NCBI GenBank assembly: GCA_964506785.1
Contig: CAZDME010000037.1
Location: 1 to 13,983 of the forward strand
DNA from: CAZDME01 sp964506785 [NCBI: uncultured bacterium]
GTDB taxonomy: Bacteria; CAZDME01; JAYEMH01
Direction of reading: 5' to 3'
Length of the DNA stretch: 13,983 bases
The translations under genes and the position numbers were made by a program. The notes beneath the pieces are model-generated. The model made no database searches, was not told where the DNA came from, and saw nothing but the letters and a program-made list of their open reading frames with translations. This document shows, one piece after another, positions 1 to 7,301 of this stretch; the first letter of the stretch is position 1, and each line of letters starts with the position of its first letter.

Positions 1-1046
1 TTGGCTATTCTTTTGGCGGAGAGTTTGAAGAGAGCTTCAGAAAAAAGGGAGTGAGGCTTTTCAAATTTGCCAGAGGCAGGCATAAAATAAAAAGCCTGAC
101 AAGTTTAGGGATTATATTCAGGATAATCATATATATCCTTAAGAACAAAATCGATATTATCCATACCCACACTTTCAACGCCCATATCTGGGGGGCTACG
201 GCGGCAAAGCTTACCCGGAGAAAGATTGTTGAGCATGTCCATGATTCTCGCTATTTAGCCCCGGATGAATTCAAAAAAAGACGGGAATTTAGCCGCCAGT
301 ATAAGCATATTAAATTATTCGGGAGAATATCCGATAAGGTTATTGTTTTAACCGAGCAGAATTATGCGTTCTTAAGAGACAATAATTTATACGATGAAAG
401 CCAGATTAGAAAAATTCATAATGGCATTCCTTTTTCGAACAGAGAAAACCCCCGCAGTAAAACCGATAGAAACCTGCGGGATAAACTGGACATTAAAGAA
501 GATAATTTAATCATTTTGACACCTTCCCGGTTATCGCCAGAAAAAAATGTTGATTTAATTTTCGAACTTGCTCCCCGGGTAAGAGAAAAATATCCGAAGG
601 CCGTTTTTATTATCTCCGGAGACGGACCTTTGTTTGAAGAATTCAGGAAGAAAACTCAGGAGCTTAAACTTGAAGATACCGTAAGGATGATTGGATTCTA
701 CCCTCAGATATTCGACCTTTTAGAGATAACCGATATCTTTTTGCTGCCTTCGCTTTTAGAGCTGCATTCCATTGCTATTTTAGAGGCGCTAAGTATGAAG
801 GTTCCGGTAGTTGTCTCCAAGGATGTCGGCTCTAACGATGAGTTTATTAAAGATTGGCATAACGGGGTTCTCATCAATCCTTTCGGTTCTGATGGCTGGG
901 CTGAGGCTATCATTAAACTTCTCGGGGATAAAGAACTTCGCCGGGCAATCGGCCAAAGAGGATATGAATTATGCCAGAATAATTTCGATATTCAAGATGT
1001 TACCCGAAGAATCGAGAGAGTTTATGTTGAACTTATCGGTAAATAA
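1..1046 (+). CDS. GT4-family glycosyltransferase, 5'-truncated by window edge
   Basis: This is a retaining GT-B fold glycosyltransferase (GT4, Glycos_transf_1 domain) that should transfer a sugar from a nucleotide-sugar donor onto the lipid-linked glycan at the cytoplasmic membrane face. The reading frame (codons from base 3) is open to the left edge. A GTG at 51 is a possible start, but the residues before it (GYSFGGEFEESFRKKG) look like the usual N-terminal Rossmann segment, so the true start is probably outside the window. Seen: an IIHTHTFNAHIWG segment in the N-terminal domain; the C-terminal domain with SRLSPEKNVD, then ISGDGP, then IGFYPQ; and the donor-binding E-x7-E motif in LELHSIAILEAL, followed by KVPVVVSKDVGSNDEFI. 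It overlaps the next gene by 23 bp. Donor and acceptor sugars cannot be read from sequence. The family call is firm. Confidence 0.9.
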   Translation, partial: GYSFGGEFEESFRKKGVRLFKFARGRHKIKSLTSLGIIFRIIIYILKNKIDIIHTHTFNAHIWGATAAKLTRRKIVEHVHDSRYLAPDEFKKRREFSRQYKHIKLFGRISDKVIVLTEQNYAFLRDNNLYDESQIRKIHNGIPFSNRENPRSKTDRNLRDKLDIKEDNLIILTPSRLSPEKNVDLIFELAPRVREKYPKAVFIISGDGPLFEEFRKKTQELKLEDTVRMIGFYPQIFDLLEITDIFLLPSLLELHSIAILEALSMKVPVVVSKDVGSNDEFIKDWHNGVLINPFGSDGWAEAIIKLLGDKELRRAIGQRGYELCQNNFDIQDVTRRIERVYVELIGK

Positions 1047-2415
1047 AAATAATATTTTACTTACGGTTATTTTCGCCTTTTTATTCGGCTTAAGCTTGTG
1101 TCTCTTCCTGCCTTTAGCTACAAAAAATATATTTTTTATTTTAGCTATTCCTTTAATCGGCGCCTTTTTTCTTTTGATGGTGATTAATCTTAAAGCCATG
1201 CTGGTCGTTCTGCTTTTCATACGGGTTTTGATGGACCCGCTTTTAAACATGACCAAACTGCATATTTTGGGTGAAAATATTGGCGCCGGAGGAGTAATAA
1301 ACCTTCTCATTATTCTTCTGGCGGCGGGCCTGGCAATTTTAAATTTCAGGCGCCTTTCTAAAAGCAGGTTTTTTAGAAACTGGGTGGTTTTTCTGTTTAT
1401 TTGTGCATTTACGATAATCTATGCCCCTTTCCCGGGCAGGGCCCTTAAGTTATTTTTTAATTTGCTTAGCTATATGGCCATGGCCTTGATTCCATTTTTT
1501 ATAGTCGAAAGCCGCAAGGATGAAAGATTCTGGCTTAAGATAATTTTTTTTAGTTCATTCTTGCCGATTGCTTTTGCAAATTTCGATTTACTAACCGGCG
1601 GAAGTTATTATGTATACACAGGGATGCGGATTAAAGGGACTTTTACCCATCCAAACATTTTGGCTTTTTATCTGGTTTTGATAATTGCATTGGTGTTTTA
1701 TATCCTTAAAAGCCGGAGACTTTCAATGACGAATGCCAGAAGAAATTTTCTCCTCGTTTATATGGCTGATTTATTTATTCTTCTTTTAGCAACTAAAACA
1801 CGAAGCGCCTGGATATCTTGCTGGGGAATGTTTTTTATATATGGTCTCTTAAAAGAGAAGAAATACCTTTTTTTATCTCTGGTTGTACCGCTGGCATTAT
1901 TATTGCATCCGGCGGTGATGCAAAGAATAAACAATTTGTTTTTAAAGGCCAGTGAGTTGCCAAAGGATAGATTGAATTCTTTTGCCTGGAGGATGGAATT
2001 GTGGAAAAGTAGCCTGCCTTGGGTTAAAAAACGATTTTTCCTGGGATATGGGCTGGGGTCATTTCGGAGATTATCTTACAACTTTTTTAACTTATCGTAT
2101 TCAGATGTTGCTTCGCATAATATTTACCTTGAGATTTTATTTGAAACCGGCATTATAGGCTTGATAAGTTATCTGGCTATTTATATTGGTGCCTTAAAAA
2201 CTTTTTTCAGACAAATGAAAAGTAAGGCATCGGAAAAATCTCTTGAATATACAATTGTATTTTCCTATGTTATCAGCTATATGATCGTTTGTTTTGCGGA
2301 TAATTTATTATACTATTTAGCCTTCAATTGGTATTTTTGGTTTTTTGCGGGTTTGATGTTAAGAACTATACAGTTAGAGGGGAAGAATGATTTCGGTTAT
2401 CGTGCCATCGTTTAA
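1024..2415 (+). CDS. O-antigen ligase/polymerase-like membrane protein (Wzy_C family)
   Basis: This is a polytopic inner-membrane protein of about 463 aa, with roughly ten or more hydrophobic segments, of the O-antigen ligase/Wzy polymerase superfamily. These proteins join lipid-linked repeat units to each other (polymerase) or to an acceptor (ligase) on the periplasmic side. Seen: TKTRSAWIS in the middle, then the C-terminal signature FLGYGLGSF and, after a periplasmic-loop-like stretch, ASHNIYLEILFETGIIGL, as in Wzy_C proteins. The open frame runs upstream to 811, but that part lies inside the GT4 gene. The ATG at 1024 follows GAGAGAG at short spacing and begins directly before the first hydrophobic segment, so it is chosen. 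It overlaps its neighbours by 23 bp and 29 bp. Polymerase and ligase roles cannot be told apart from sequence; a second family member lies at 7302. Confidence 0.87.
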   Translation: MLNLSVNKNNILLTVIFAFLFGLSLCLFLPLATKNIFFILAIPLIGAFFLLMVINLKAMLVVLLFIRVLMDPLLNMTKLHILGENIGAGGVINLLIILLAAGLAILNFRRLSKSRFFRNWVVFLFICAFTIIYAPFPGRALKLFFNLLSYMAMALIPFFIVESRKDERFWLKIIFFSSFLPIAFANFDLLTGGSYYVYTGMRIKGTFTHPNILAFYLVLIIALVFYILKSRRLSMTNARRNFLLVYMADLFILLLATKTRSAWISCWGMFFIYGLLKEKKYLFLSLVVPLALLLHPAVMQRINNLFLKASELPKDRLNSFAWRMELWKSSLPWVKKRFFLGYGLGSFRRLSYNFFNLSYSDVASHNIYLEILFETGIIGLISYLAIYIGALKTFFRQMKSKASEKSLEYTIVFSYVISYMIVCFADNLLYYLAFNWYFWFFAGLMLRTIQLEGKNDFGYRAIV

Positions 2416-3286
2416 TTCCGCTTTAACCATAGAGACAACGCTTAAAGCCTTAGCCAGACAGACAAAGGCGAGTCTTATAAAAGAGATAATTGTGGTTGAT
2501 TCCTCCACTGATAAGAAAACCAAAATGATACTTTCCCAAAGGAAACCCGATAAGTTGAAAGTTTTAAATGGCGGAATTAAAATTATGCCGGCCCGAAGCC
2601 GGAATATTGGTGCCGCCGAGGCTAAAGGGAAAGTGCTGGCCTTTATCGATGCGGATGCTTATCCGGATGAAATCTGGCTTGAGGAGATTTTCGAGGCCTA
2701 TCAATCTGGTTGCCGGGCAGGGGGAGGCGGTATTGACGTAAATAAGGAGCAGATAAATAACCCAATTGCCCTGGCACAGTTTTACCTTCAGTTCAATGAA
2801 TATATAAATACGGGTGAAAGGCGAATAAAAAGTTTTGTCCCGGCCTGTAACCTTTTTTGTGAGCGGCAACTATTCCAAAAAGCAGGTGGTTTTCCAGAGA
2901 TACGGGCGGCGGAAGACGTTCTTTTTGGATTAGAAATCAATAAAAGGAGCCCACTCTGGTTTTTGCCAGAAGCTAAGGTTTATCATATTTTTCGGGAGAA
3001 GTGGGGGGCATTTATAAGGAATCAAATGCTTCTGGGCAAATATGTGAGTATTTATCGCCAGAAGCACTATGGCCGCTTTATCTATAAAGGAATTATACCT
3101 TTAATTTTCTTTCCTGCTTTTTTACTGGTAAAACTATCCAGGATTTTCGTAAGGATAGGAAAAGCCGGCTGGGTTCATATCTTTCGTTTTATTAAAGTGG
3201 CACCAATATTTCTATCTGGATTGTTTTTCTGGAGTATTGGTTTTATAAATGGATGTACGACTTCAAATGAAAATTTTAAATATTAA
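2387..3286 (+). CDS. GT2-family glycosyltransferase with C-terminal membrane segments
   Basis: This is an inverting GT-A fold glycosyltransferase (GT2) that probably elongates the lipid-linked oligosaccharide. Seen: the start MISVIVPSFNSALTIETTLKAL, VVDSSTDKK at about residues 37-45, PARSRNIGAAEAKG at about 68-81, and a DxD metal/nucleotide motif (AFIDADAYPD, Asp88 and Asp90). AAEDVLFGLEI further on matches the acidic catalytic-base region of the family. The last 70 or so residues hold two hydrophobic segments (around IPLIFFPAFLLV and APIFLSGLFFWSIGFI) that should anchor it to the membrane. The start ATG is preceded by an AGAGGGGAAG Shine-Dalgarno stretch inside the end of the previous gene. 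It overlaps the upstream gene by 29 bp and the downstream gene by up to 38 bp. Sugar specificity is unknown. Confidence 0.9.
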   Translation: MISVIVPSFNSALTIETTLKALARQTKASLIKEIIVVDSSTDKKTKMILSQRKPDKLKVLNGGIKIMPARSRNIGAAEAKGKVLAFIDADAYPDEIWLEEIFEAYQSGCRAGGGGIDVNKEQINNPIALAQFYLQFNEYINTGERRIKSFVPACNLFCERQLFQKAGGFPEIRAAEDVLFGLEINKRSPLWFLPEAKVYHIFREKWGAFIRNQMLLGKYVSIYRQKHYGRFIYKGIIPLIFFPAFLLVKLSRIFVRIGKAGWVHIFRFIKVAPIFLSGLFFWSIGFINGCTTSNENFKY

Positions 3287-3989
3287 TTATGACAATATAA
3301 CGAAGGCGGCAGCTTTAGAGAAAGCTTTCCGATTATTAGATAGCAATCGTAAGGCCAACATCTTTTTCTTAAATGCCGATTGTTTATATAAGGCCCAAAA
3401 AGACAAAGAGTATTGTCGTATTTTAAATTCGGCCGACTTAGTTCTGCCCGATGGAATTGGATTGAAACTAACTACCAGGTTCTTTGGCAGGCAGATGAGA
3501 GAAAATTGTAATGGTTCTGATTTTTCCCCTTTGCTTCTGGCCAGAGCCGCCCAGAAAGGAGATAAGGTGTTTTTTCTTGGCGGCCGGGAAGGGGTAGCTG
3601 AGGAGGCGATGAGATATGTAATGAAAAAAATCCCAGGCATCCAAATTGTCGGGAGCCATCCAGGTTATATTGAAAACCATCAGGCGGTAATCGATAAGAT
3701 AAATAATTCCGGAGCAGATATTTTGTTCGTGGCCATGGGTGTGCCGCTTCAAGAAAAATGGATTGTCCGCCACCGTGAGAAAATAAAACCGAGGCTCTGC
3801 CTGGGGGTGGGAGCCCTATTAGATTTTTTATCCGGCCGAATCAAGAGGGCACCGAGGATTCTACGAATGATTCATCTGGAATGGGCCTGGCGGATACTAA
3901 TGGAGCCAAGGAGACTCTGGAAGAGATATTTAGTTAATGACCTTAAAGTTTTTTGGCTGGTTTTGAAAAGAAAAATTTCCAGCTTGTAA
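3249..3989 (+). CDS. WecG/TagA/CpsF-family glycosyltransferase (GT26)
   Basis: Members of this family add the second sugar to an undecaprenyl-diphosphate-linked sugar, for example ManNAc(A) onto lipid-linked GlcNAc in WecG/TagA. The length (246 aa) is normal. Seen: FLNADCLYKAQKDKEYCRIL at about residues 40-59, then LPDGIG holding the Asp (about 68) that serves as catalytic base in TagA. Also seen: GSDFSP, VFFLGGREGVAEEA, IVGSHPGY, GADILFVAMGVPLQEKWI, LGVGALLDFLSGRIKRAPR, and the C-terminal LEWAWRILMEPRRLWKRY appendage that binds membrane. Two in-frame starts are possible: ATG 3249, used here, and ATG 3267 (MKILNINYDNI), which matches the family N-terminus better. Neither has a well-spaced ribosome site, so translation is probably coupled to the preceding GT2 gene, whose end it overlaps. 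Confidence 0.93.
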   Translation: MDVRLQMKILNINYDNITKAAALEKAFRLLDSNRKANIFFLNADCLYKAQKDKEYCRILNSADLVLPDGIGLKLTTRFFGRQMRENCNGSDFSPLLLARAAQKGDKVFFLGGREGVAEEAMRYVMKKIPGIQIVGSHPGYIENHQAVIDKINNSGADILFVAMGVPLQEKWIVRHREKIKPRLCLGVGALLDFLSGRIKRAPRILRMIHLEWAWRILMEPRRLWKRYLVNDLKVFWLVLKRKISSL

Positions 3990-4016
3990 TGAAATCCTTA
4001 AAAGGAGTAATTTTTC

Positions 4017-4682
4017 ATGGATTTTGAAAAAAGTGGGCGGTGGATAAGCAATTTGGGATTAACCGCTTTAGCCGGTTATGCCTTATTTTTACACCTTTCT
4101 AATCCGGCCGCTTTAGATATCTTCTGTTTCGAAGATGGTTTGATTGAATGGTTGACGGCTTTATTTTATCTGTTGGCGGCAGTTATTTTCATCTATGCTT
4201 CCAGGTGGTGTGGTTTAAAAAACATCTGGTACTGGGGATTTGTTTTCCTTTTTTTAATAGTCGCCGGTGAAGAAATAAGCTGGGGCCAGCGGATATTTAA
4301 TTTTGCCACCCCCAAAATGCTTGGTGATATAAATGTTCAGGCAGAGGCGAGCTTCCATAATATTGAAGGCATCCATGGAAGTATAAGGGCGGTGGGTTTA
4401 ATTTTTATCGCGGTGATTTGTTATTTTATCCCTTTAACTGACAGGTTTGTCGGCTGGCTCGGGAGGTTTTATAGAAAAATCCGACTGCCGATTTATCCTC
4501 TCTGGAGTATCACCTTGCCAACAATCGGTATTTTATTTATGCTTATCCCCAGATTGTTTTTTGGCGAGGTGGTATTTAATTTAGATGAGATAGGAGAAAT
4601 CTATTTGTCAGCGGGATTTTTAGTTTTTTCTCTTTCAGAATATAATTTGACGGTCAAAACCAAAAAAGGATTTAAAAAGTGA
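4017..4682 (+). CDS. Polytopic membrane protein of unknown function in the polysaccharide locus
   Basis: I do not recognise a named family. The 221-aa product has about six hydrophobic segments. Between them lie polar motifs that look functional: CFEDGLIEWLTALFYL near residue 36, a segment ending VAGEEISWGQRIF near residues 82-94, then N-x-Q-x-E and FHNIEGIHG near residues 105-120, where acidic, His and Asn residues cluster at membrane boundaries. Such charged residues beside transmembrane helices suggest an integral membrane enzyme or metal/lipid-binding protein rather than a simple scaffold, but that is inference. The start ATG has a clear AAAGGAG site nine bases upstream. It is the only gene in this run with a clean intergenic gap before it (27 bp). 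It ends in a 4-bp GTGA overlap with the deacetylase gene, which ties it to polysaccharide or glycolipid work. Confidence 0.75.
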   Translation: MDFEKSGRWISNLGLTALAGYALFLHLSNPAALDIFCFEDGLIEWLTALFYLLAAVIFIYASRWCGLKNIWYWGFVFLFLIVAGEEISWGQRIFNFATPKMLGDINVQAEASFHNIEGIHGSIRAVGLIFIAVICYFIPLTDRFVGWLGRFYRKIRLPIYPLWSITLPTIGILFMLIPRLFFGEVVFNLDEIGEIYLSAGFLVFSLSEYNLTVKTKKGFKK

Positions 4683-5746
4683 GTCAAAAAACGAAAAGAG
4701 CGATGGGCTTTTTACTTTATTTTAGCGGCCTCTGGAAACTGGCCAGGAAAAGGAAATTTACCATTCTTTCGTATCACCGGATAAGTGAGAAACATTATGG
4801 CGACCCGTTCTTATGTGTTACACCTCAGAACTTTGAACGGCAGATTCAATACCTGAAAAGACGGTATGCAATTATTTCTTTGACAGAGTTAATCAAACTT
4901 ATGTCTCAGCCGGAACTGACAGACGCGCCATTCCTGGATATCACTTTTGATGACGGATACCGGGATAATTATACTTACGCCTATCCAATTCTGAAAAAAT
5001 ATAGGGTTCCAGCAACTATATTTTTGACTACCGGGTATATCGATACGGATAAATTATTCTGGTGGGACCGGCTTGCCAGAGTTGTTAAGGCAATTAATGG
5101 GAAGAATGGCAAATTAAGATTTAAAGAGGATATTTATCCGATAGAGATGAAAAAGGGCTTAGATTTAATGCTCTCAAGTGATGAACCTAAGCATAAGGAA
5201 GCAATGCCGAGACTTTGTCTTATGTTTAAAGAAATGGAAGAAAAAAAAAGAGAGCGGATACTTGACGATTTAGAAAAACAGATGGGTGAGGCGCTTACTG
5301 ATGGTCGGGAGAGACCCTATCCTTTAAGCTGGAAGGAGATAAAAGAGATGAACGAAGGGGGGATAAGTTTTGGCTCTCATACGGTCAACCACACCATTTT
5401 ATCCAGGGTAGAACTAACCCGGGCCAGAGAGGAAATTGTGCAGTCAAAATTAGAGATAGAGAAAAGAATCGGAAAAAAAGTAGAGCATTTTTCTTATCCA
5501 AACGGGCGCAAAGAGGATTTTAACAGGGAGATGAAAGAGTTACTTAAAGATAATAATTATCTAAGTGCCTGTTCGGCTATTAATGGGGCAACCGGCCGGC
5601 ACGATGATCTATTCTCCTTAAAACGGAGGGATGTTACTAATTCACCTGTTTATATTTTCGCTTTAAAAGTATCGGGTATCTTCGATTGGCTCTGGTTGAA
5701 AACCGAAAAAGGAAAGATTAATCAGTATGAGACGCTTTTTAGTTAA
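4679..5746 (+). CDS. Polysaccharide deacetylase family protein (NodB, CE4)
   Basis: CE4 enzymes remove N- or O-acetyl groups from polysaccharides with a divalent metal. Seen: ILSYHRIS at about residues 29-36, the NodB motif 1 ITFDDGYRDN with the base/metal Asp pair at 91-92, and motif 2 SHTVNH with metal-binding His234 and His238, followed by FSYPNG at 271-276. Between them is a long charged insert (about residues 140-220) that separates motifs 1 and 2 more than in the minimal domain. No cleavable signal peptide is evident. A short hydrophobic patch (MGFLLYFSGLW, residues 8-18) may associate it with the membrane. The start is GTG at 4679 in a GTGA overlap with the upstream stop, with AAAGGA upstream. 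It overlaps the next gene by 20 bp. An A9 run occurs at 5241-5249 inside the coding sequence. Confidence 0.9.
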   Translation: MSQKTKRAMGFLLYFSGLWKLARKRKFTILSYHRISEKHYGDPFLCVTPQNFERQIQYLKRRYAIISLTELIKLMSQPELTDAPFLDITFDDGYRDNYTYAYPILKKYRVPATIFLTTGYIDTDKLFWWDRLARVVKAINGKNGKLRFKEDIYPIEMKKGLDLMLSSDEPKHKEAMPRLCLMFKEMEEKKRERILDDLEKQMGEALTDGRERPYPLSWKEIKEMNEGGISFGSHTVNHTILSRVELTRAREEIVQSKLEIEKRIGKKVEHFSYPNGRKEDFNREMKELLKDNNYLSACSAINGATGRHDDLFSLKRRDVTNSPVYIFALKVSGIFDWLWLKTEKGKINQYETLFS

Positions 5747-6950
5747 TATGATGCTTTTGTTTTTATTTATCGGTCTATTAGCGGTTATAATTTTAATTTT
5801 TATGGCTGAGGCGGAATTTAACCAGGCAAGGTTATTGGAAGATCGGTATCTTTGGAAAAAAGCGGAAACGAAATACCAAAAGGCAGTTGATTTAAATCCA
5901 ATAAACGCTAAATACTTAACCGGCCTGGGTGATTTTTTAAAAAGACAAAGCAATTATTATGAAGATAGACTCTCTTTAATTGAGCGGGCAGAGGCGGCAT
6001 ATAAAGGTGCGGCCAGACTAAATCCCGGCTGGGCAGAATCTTTATATCTGTTAGGCGATGCAGAGTTAACTCACAGCTCATTTATTATAGCTGACAATCA
6101 AGAATCCAAAGGACGACGCTCTAAGTTGCAAGCTCGGGCAATAGCCAATTTTAAAACGGCAATTAAAAATGACCCATACAATTTCAGGATAAATTATTTA
6201 ACGGGCATGAAAATGATTTCACTCTGGGATTTTCTTAGTAGGGAGGAAAGACAGTTTAGCCTGGAAAGGCTCGAATATGCCCTCTGGGAGAAACCCTGGT
6301 ATGGTGATTTTGTTTTTCAGGGAATTATGTATTATACTGGAAATTTTAGTCTGGCAGAGAAGATTACCGAAGATAATTTAGGAGGAACCGAGGCGTTACT
6401 TTCATTTATTCAGAAAAATAATCTCTGGCAACATCGCCGGAAAATAACTAAGAGGCTTTGTGACCTTAGGAGGATGAAAAATCCCAAAGCATTTGAAGAT
6501 GCGAAGAAGGCGCAGTTAAGATATTTAAAGGAATTAAAGAATCGTTGCCTCCGGAAGCAACGTAGTAATGATGATTTGCGCTGGCGGTCGGCCGAGGAGT
6601 GGCAAGGAAGGTATAAAGACGGAGGCGATAGATATGTAAATGGCCGGATGTATAAGGAAGGGACAATGTATCTTCCTATTTATTTGCCTCAAGGGAGGAT
6701 GAAAATTTTTATTGAAGCTAAGGGTTCTCCAGCGAGAGATATTTATCCATATATGGTGGTAGAGCTGGATGGAGAGCTGATTGGTGAGAGGCTGGTTAAT
6801 CAAAAGAGATGGCGGGAGTATGGTTTTGCCGTAGATACCGATGGCGGAATAAAGGTTTTAAGCGTAAGTTTTGTAAATGACGGTGAAAATCCGGAAAAAG
6901 GAGAAGACCGGAATTTATACATTGGAGAAGCAAGAGTAATAAAAGAATAA
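5727..6950 (+). CDS. Membrane-anchored TPR protein with C-terminal carbohydrate-binding-like domain
   Basis: The product is 407 aa. An N-terminal hydrophobic anchor (about residues 8-27, MMLLFLFIGLLAVIILIFM) is followed by TPR-like helical repeats (about 30-160): LWKKAETKYQKAVDLNP, ERAEAAYKGAARLNPGWAESLYLLGD, and ARAIANFKTAIKNDPYNFRINYLTG. The last 110 residues are different. They read like a beta-sandwich module containing IYPYMVVELDGELIGE and VSFVNDGENPEKGEDRNLYIGEARV, where the ND and EDRNLY parts resemble the calcium-dependent xylan-binding CBM36/60-type modules. The expected topology is one TM helix with the repeats and the sugar-binding end in the periplasm. In context it may be a scaffold or glycan-sensing part of the assembly complex. 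It overlaps the deacetylase by 20 bp. TPR is firm; the CBM call is from motif memory. Confidence 0.82.
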   Translation: MRRFLVNMMLLFLFIGLLAVIILIFMAEAEFNQARLLEDRYLWKKAETKYQKAVDLNPINAKYLTGLGDFLKRQSNYYEDRLSLIERAEAAYKGAARLNPGWAESLYLLGDAELTHSSFIIADNQESKGRRSKLQARAIANFKTAIKNDPYNFRINYLTGMKMISLWDFLSREERQFSLERLEYALWEKPWYGDFVFQGIMYYTGNFSLAEKITEDNLGGTEALLSFIQKNNLWQHRRKITKRLCDLRRMKNPKAFEDAKKAQLRYLKELKNRCLRKQRSNDDLRWRSAEEWQGRYKDGGDRYVNGRMYKEGTMYLPIYLPQGRMKIFIEAKGSPARDIYPYMVVELDGELIGERLVNQKRWREYGFAVDTDGGIKVLSVSFVNDGENPEKGEDRNLYIGEARVIKE

Positions 6951-6951
6951 G

Positions 6952-6975
6952 GGTGAGGTTAAGGTTGAGGTTGAG
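6952..6975 (+). repeat. Degenerate hexamer tandem repeat, left of the S23-like gene
   Basis: Four consecutive 6-bp units are seen: GGTGAG, GTTAAG, GTTGAG, GTTGAG. They lie right after the stop of the TPR gene and just before the GTG start of the S23-like gene. The reverse complement of the repeat at 7261-7288 aligns with 6959-6976 at 15 of 18 positions, so the pair forms an imperfect inverted repeat around the gene. Confidence 0.75.
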
Positions 6976-6984
6976 GGAGTCAGA

Positions 6985-7239
6985 GTGAAGTATAAATCTT
7001 TTGAAGATTTTAGTTTAACTTCACAAATTAGACGTTCTACTTTACCTGTGTCGGGTAATATAGCTGAAGGCTTTGGTCACAAGCATACTAAAGATAAACT
7101 TAATTTTTATTATAATTCCCGAGCTTCATTAGCGGAAACCAAAAGCCATTTGCTATATGGTAGGAAGGTCGGATATTTCCGCGAAAAAGATTTCGACAGT
7201 ATTATGAAGCAAATTAAGGAAAGCTGGAAAGTTATTTAA
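6985..7239 (+). CDS. Four-helix-bundle (S23 / 23S rRNA intervening-sequence) protein, internally shortened
   Basis: The 84-aa product carries the hallmark of this family: LTSQIRRSTLPVSGNIAEGFGHKHTKDKLNFYYNSRASLAETKSHL. These small proteins form pentameric four-helix bundles. Some are encoded inside rRNA intervening sequences, and relatives (Avd) serve diversity-generating retroelements, but the role of free-standing copies is unknown. Normal members are about 115-125 aa. Here the conserved N-terminal KSFEDF joins directly to SLTSQIRR, so about 25-30 residues that normally make up helix 1 (the stretch with the conserved Trp) are missing without a frameshift. The start is GTG at 6985 (GGGAG upstream), which places KxKSFEDx where the family starts. 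It sits between two polysaccharide genes, framed by inverted hexamer repeats, and is probably an inserted passenger. It may be a decaying, non-functional copy. Confidence 0.75.
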   Translation: MKYKSFEDFSLTSQIRRSTLPVSGNIAEGFGHKHTKDKLNFYYNSRASLAETKSHLLYGRKVGYFREKDFDSIMKQIKESWKVI

Positions 7240-7260
7240 TATCTTCCTTAAAAAATAGTT

Positions 7261-7288
7261 CTTAACCTATACCTAAACCTTAATCTTA
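7261..7288 (-). repeat. Degenerate hexamer tandem repeat, right of the S23-like gene (inverted copy)
   Basis: On the + strand the units read CTTAAC, CTATAC, CTAAAC, CTTAAT, CTTA, which is GTTWAG-type on the minus strand. It is the inverted counterpart of the repeat at 6952-6975, with the two sets enclosing the S23-like gene. The repeat ends 13 bases before the ATG of the second wzy-like gene. Confidence 0.72.
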
Positions 7289-7301
7289 GATAAAAATATC
7301 T

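Noticed and set aside
811-1023. Upstream extension of the first wzy-like reading frame
   Set aside because: It lies wholly inside the GT4 coding region in another frame, gives a non-membrane N-terminus unlike the family, and ATG 1024 with GAGAG upstream is the natural start.
5241-5249. A9 run in the deacetylase gene as a programmed frameshift or phase-variable site
   Set aside because: The frame is intact on both sides with conserved motifs before and after, the region is Lys/Glu-rich, and A-rich codons are common in the window.
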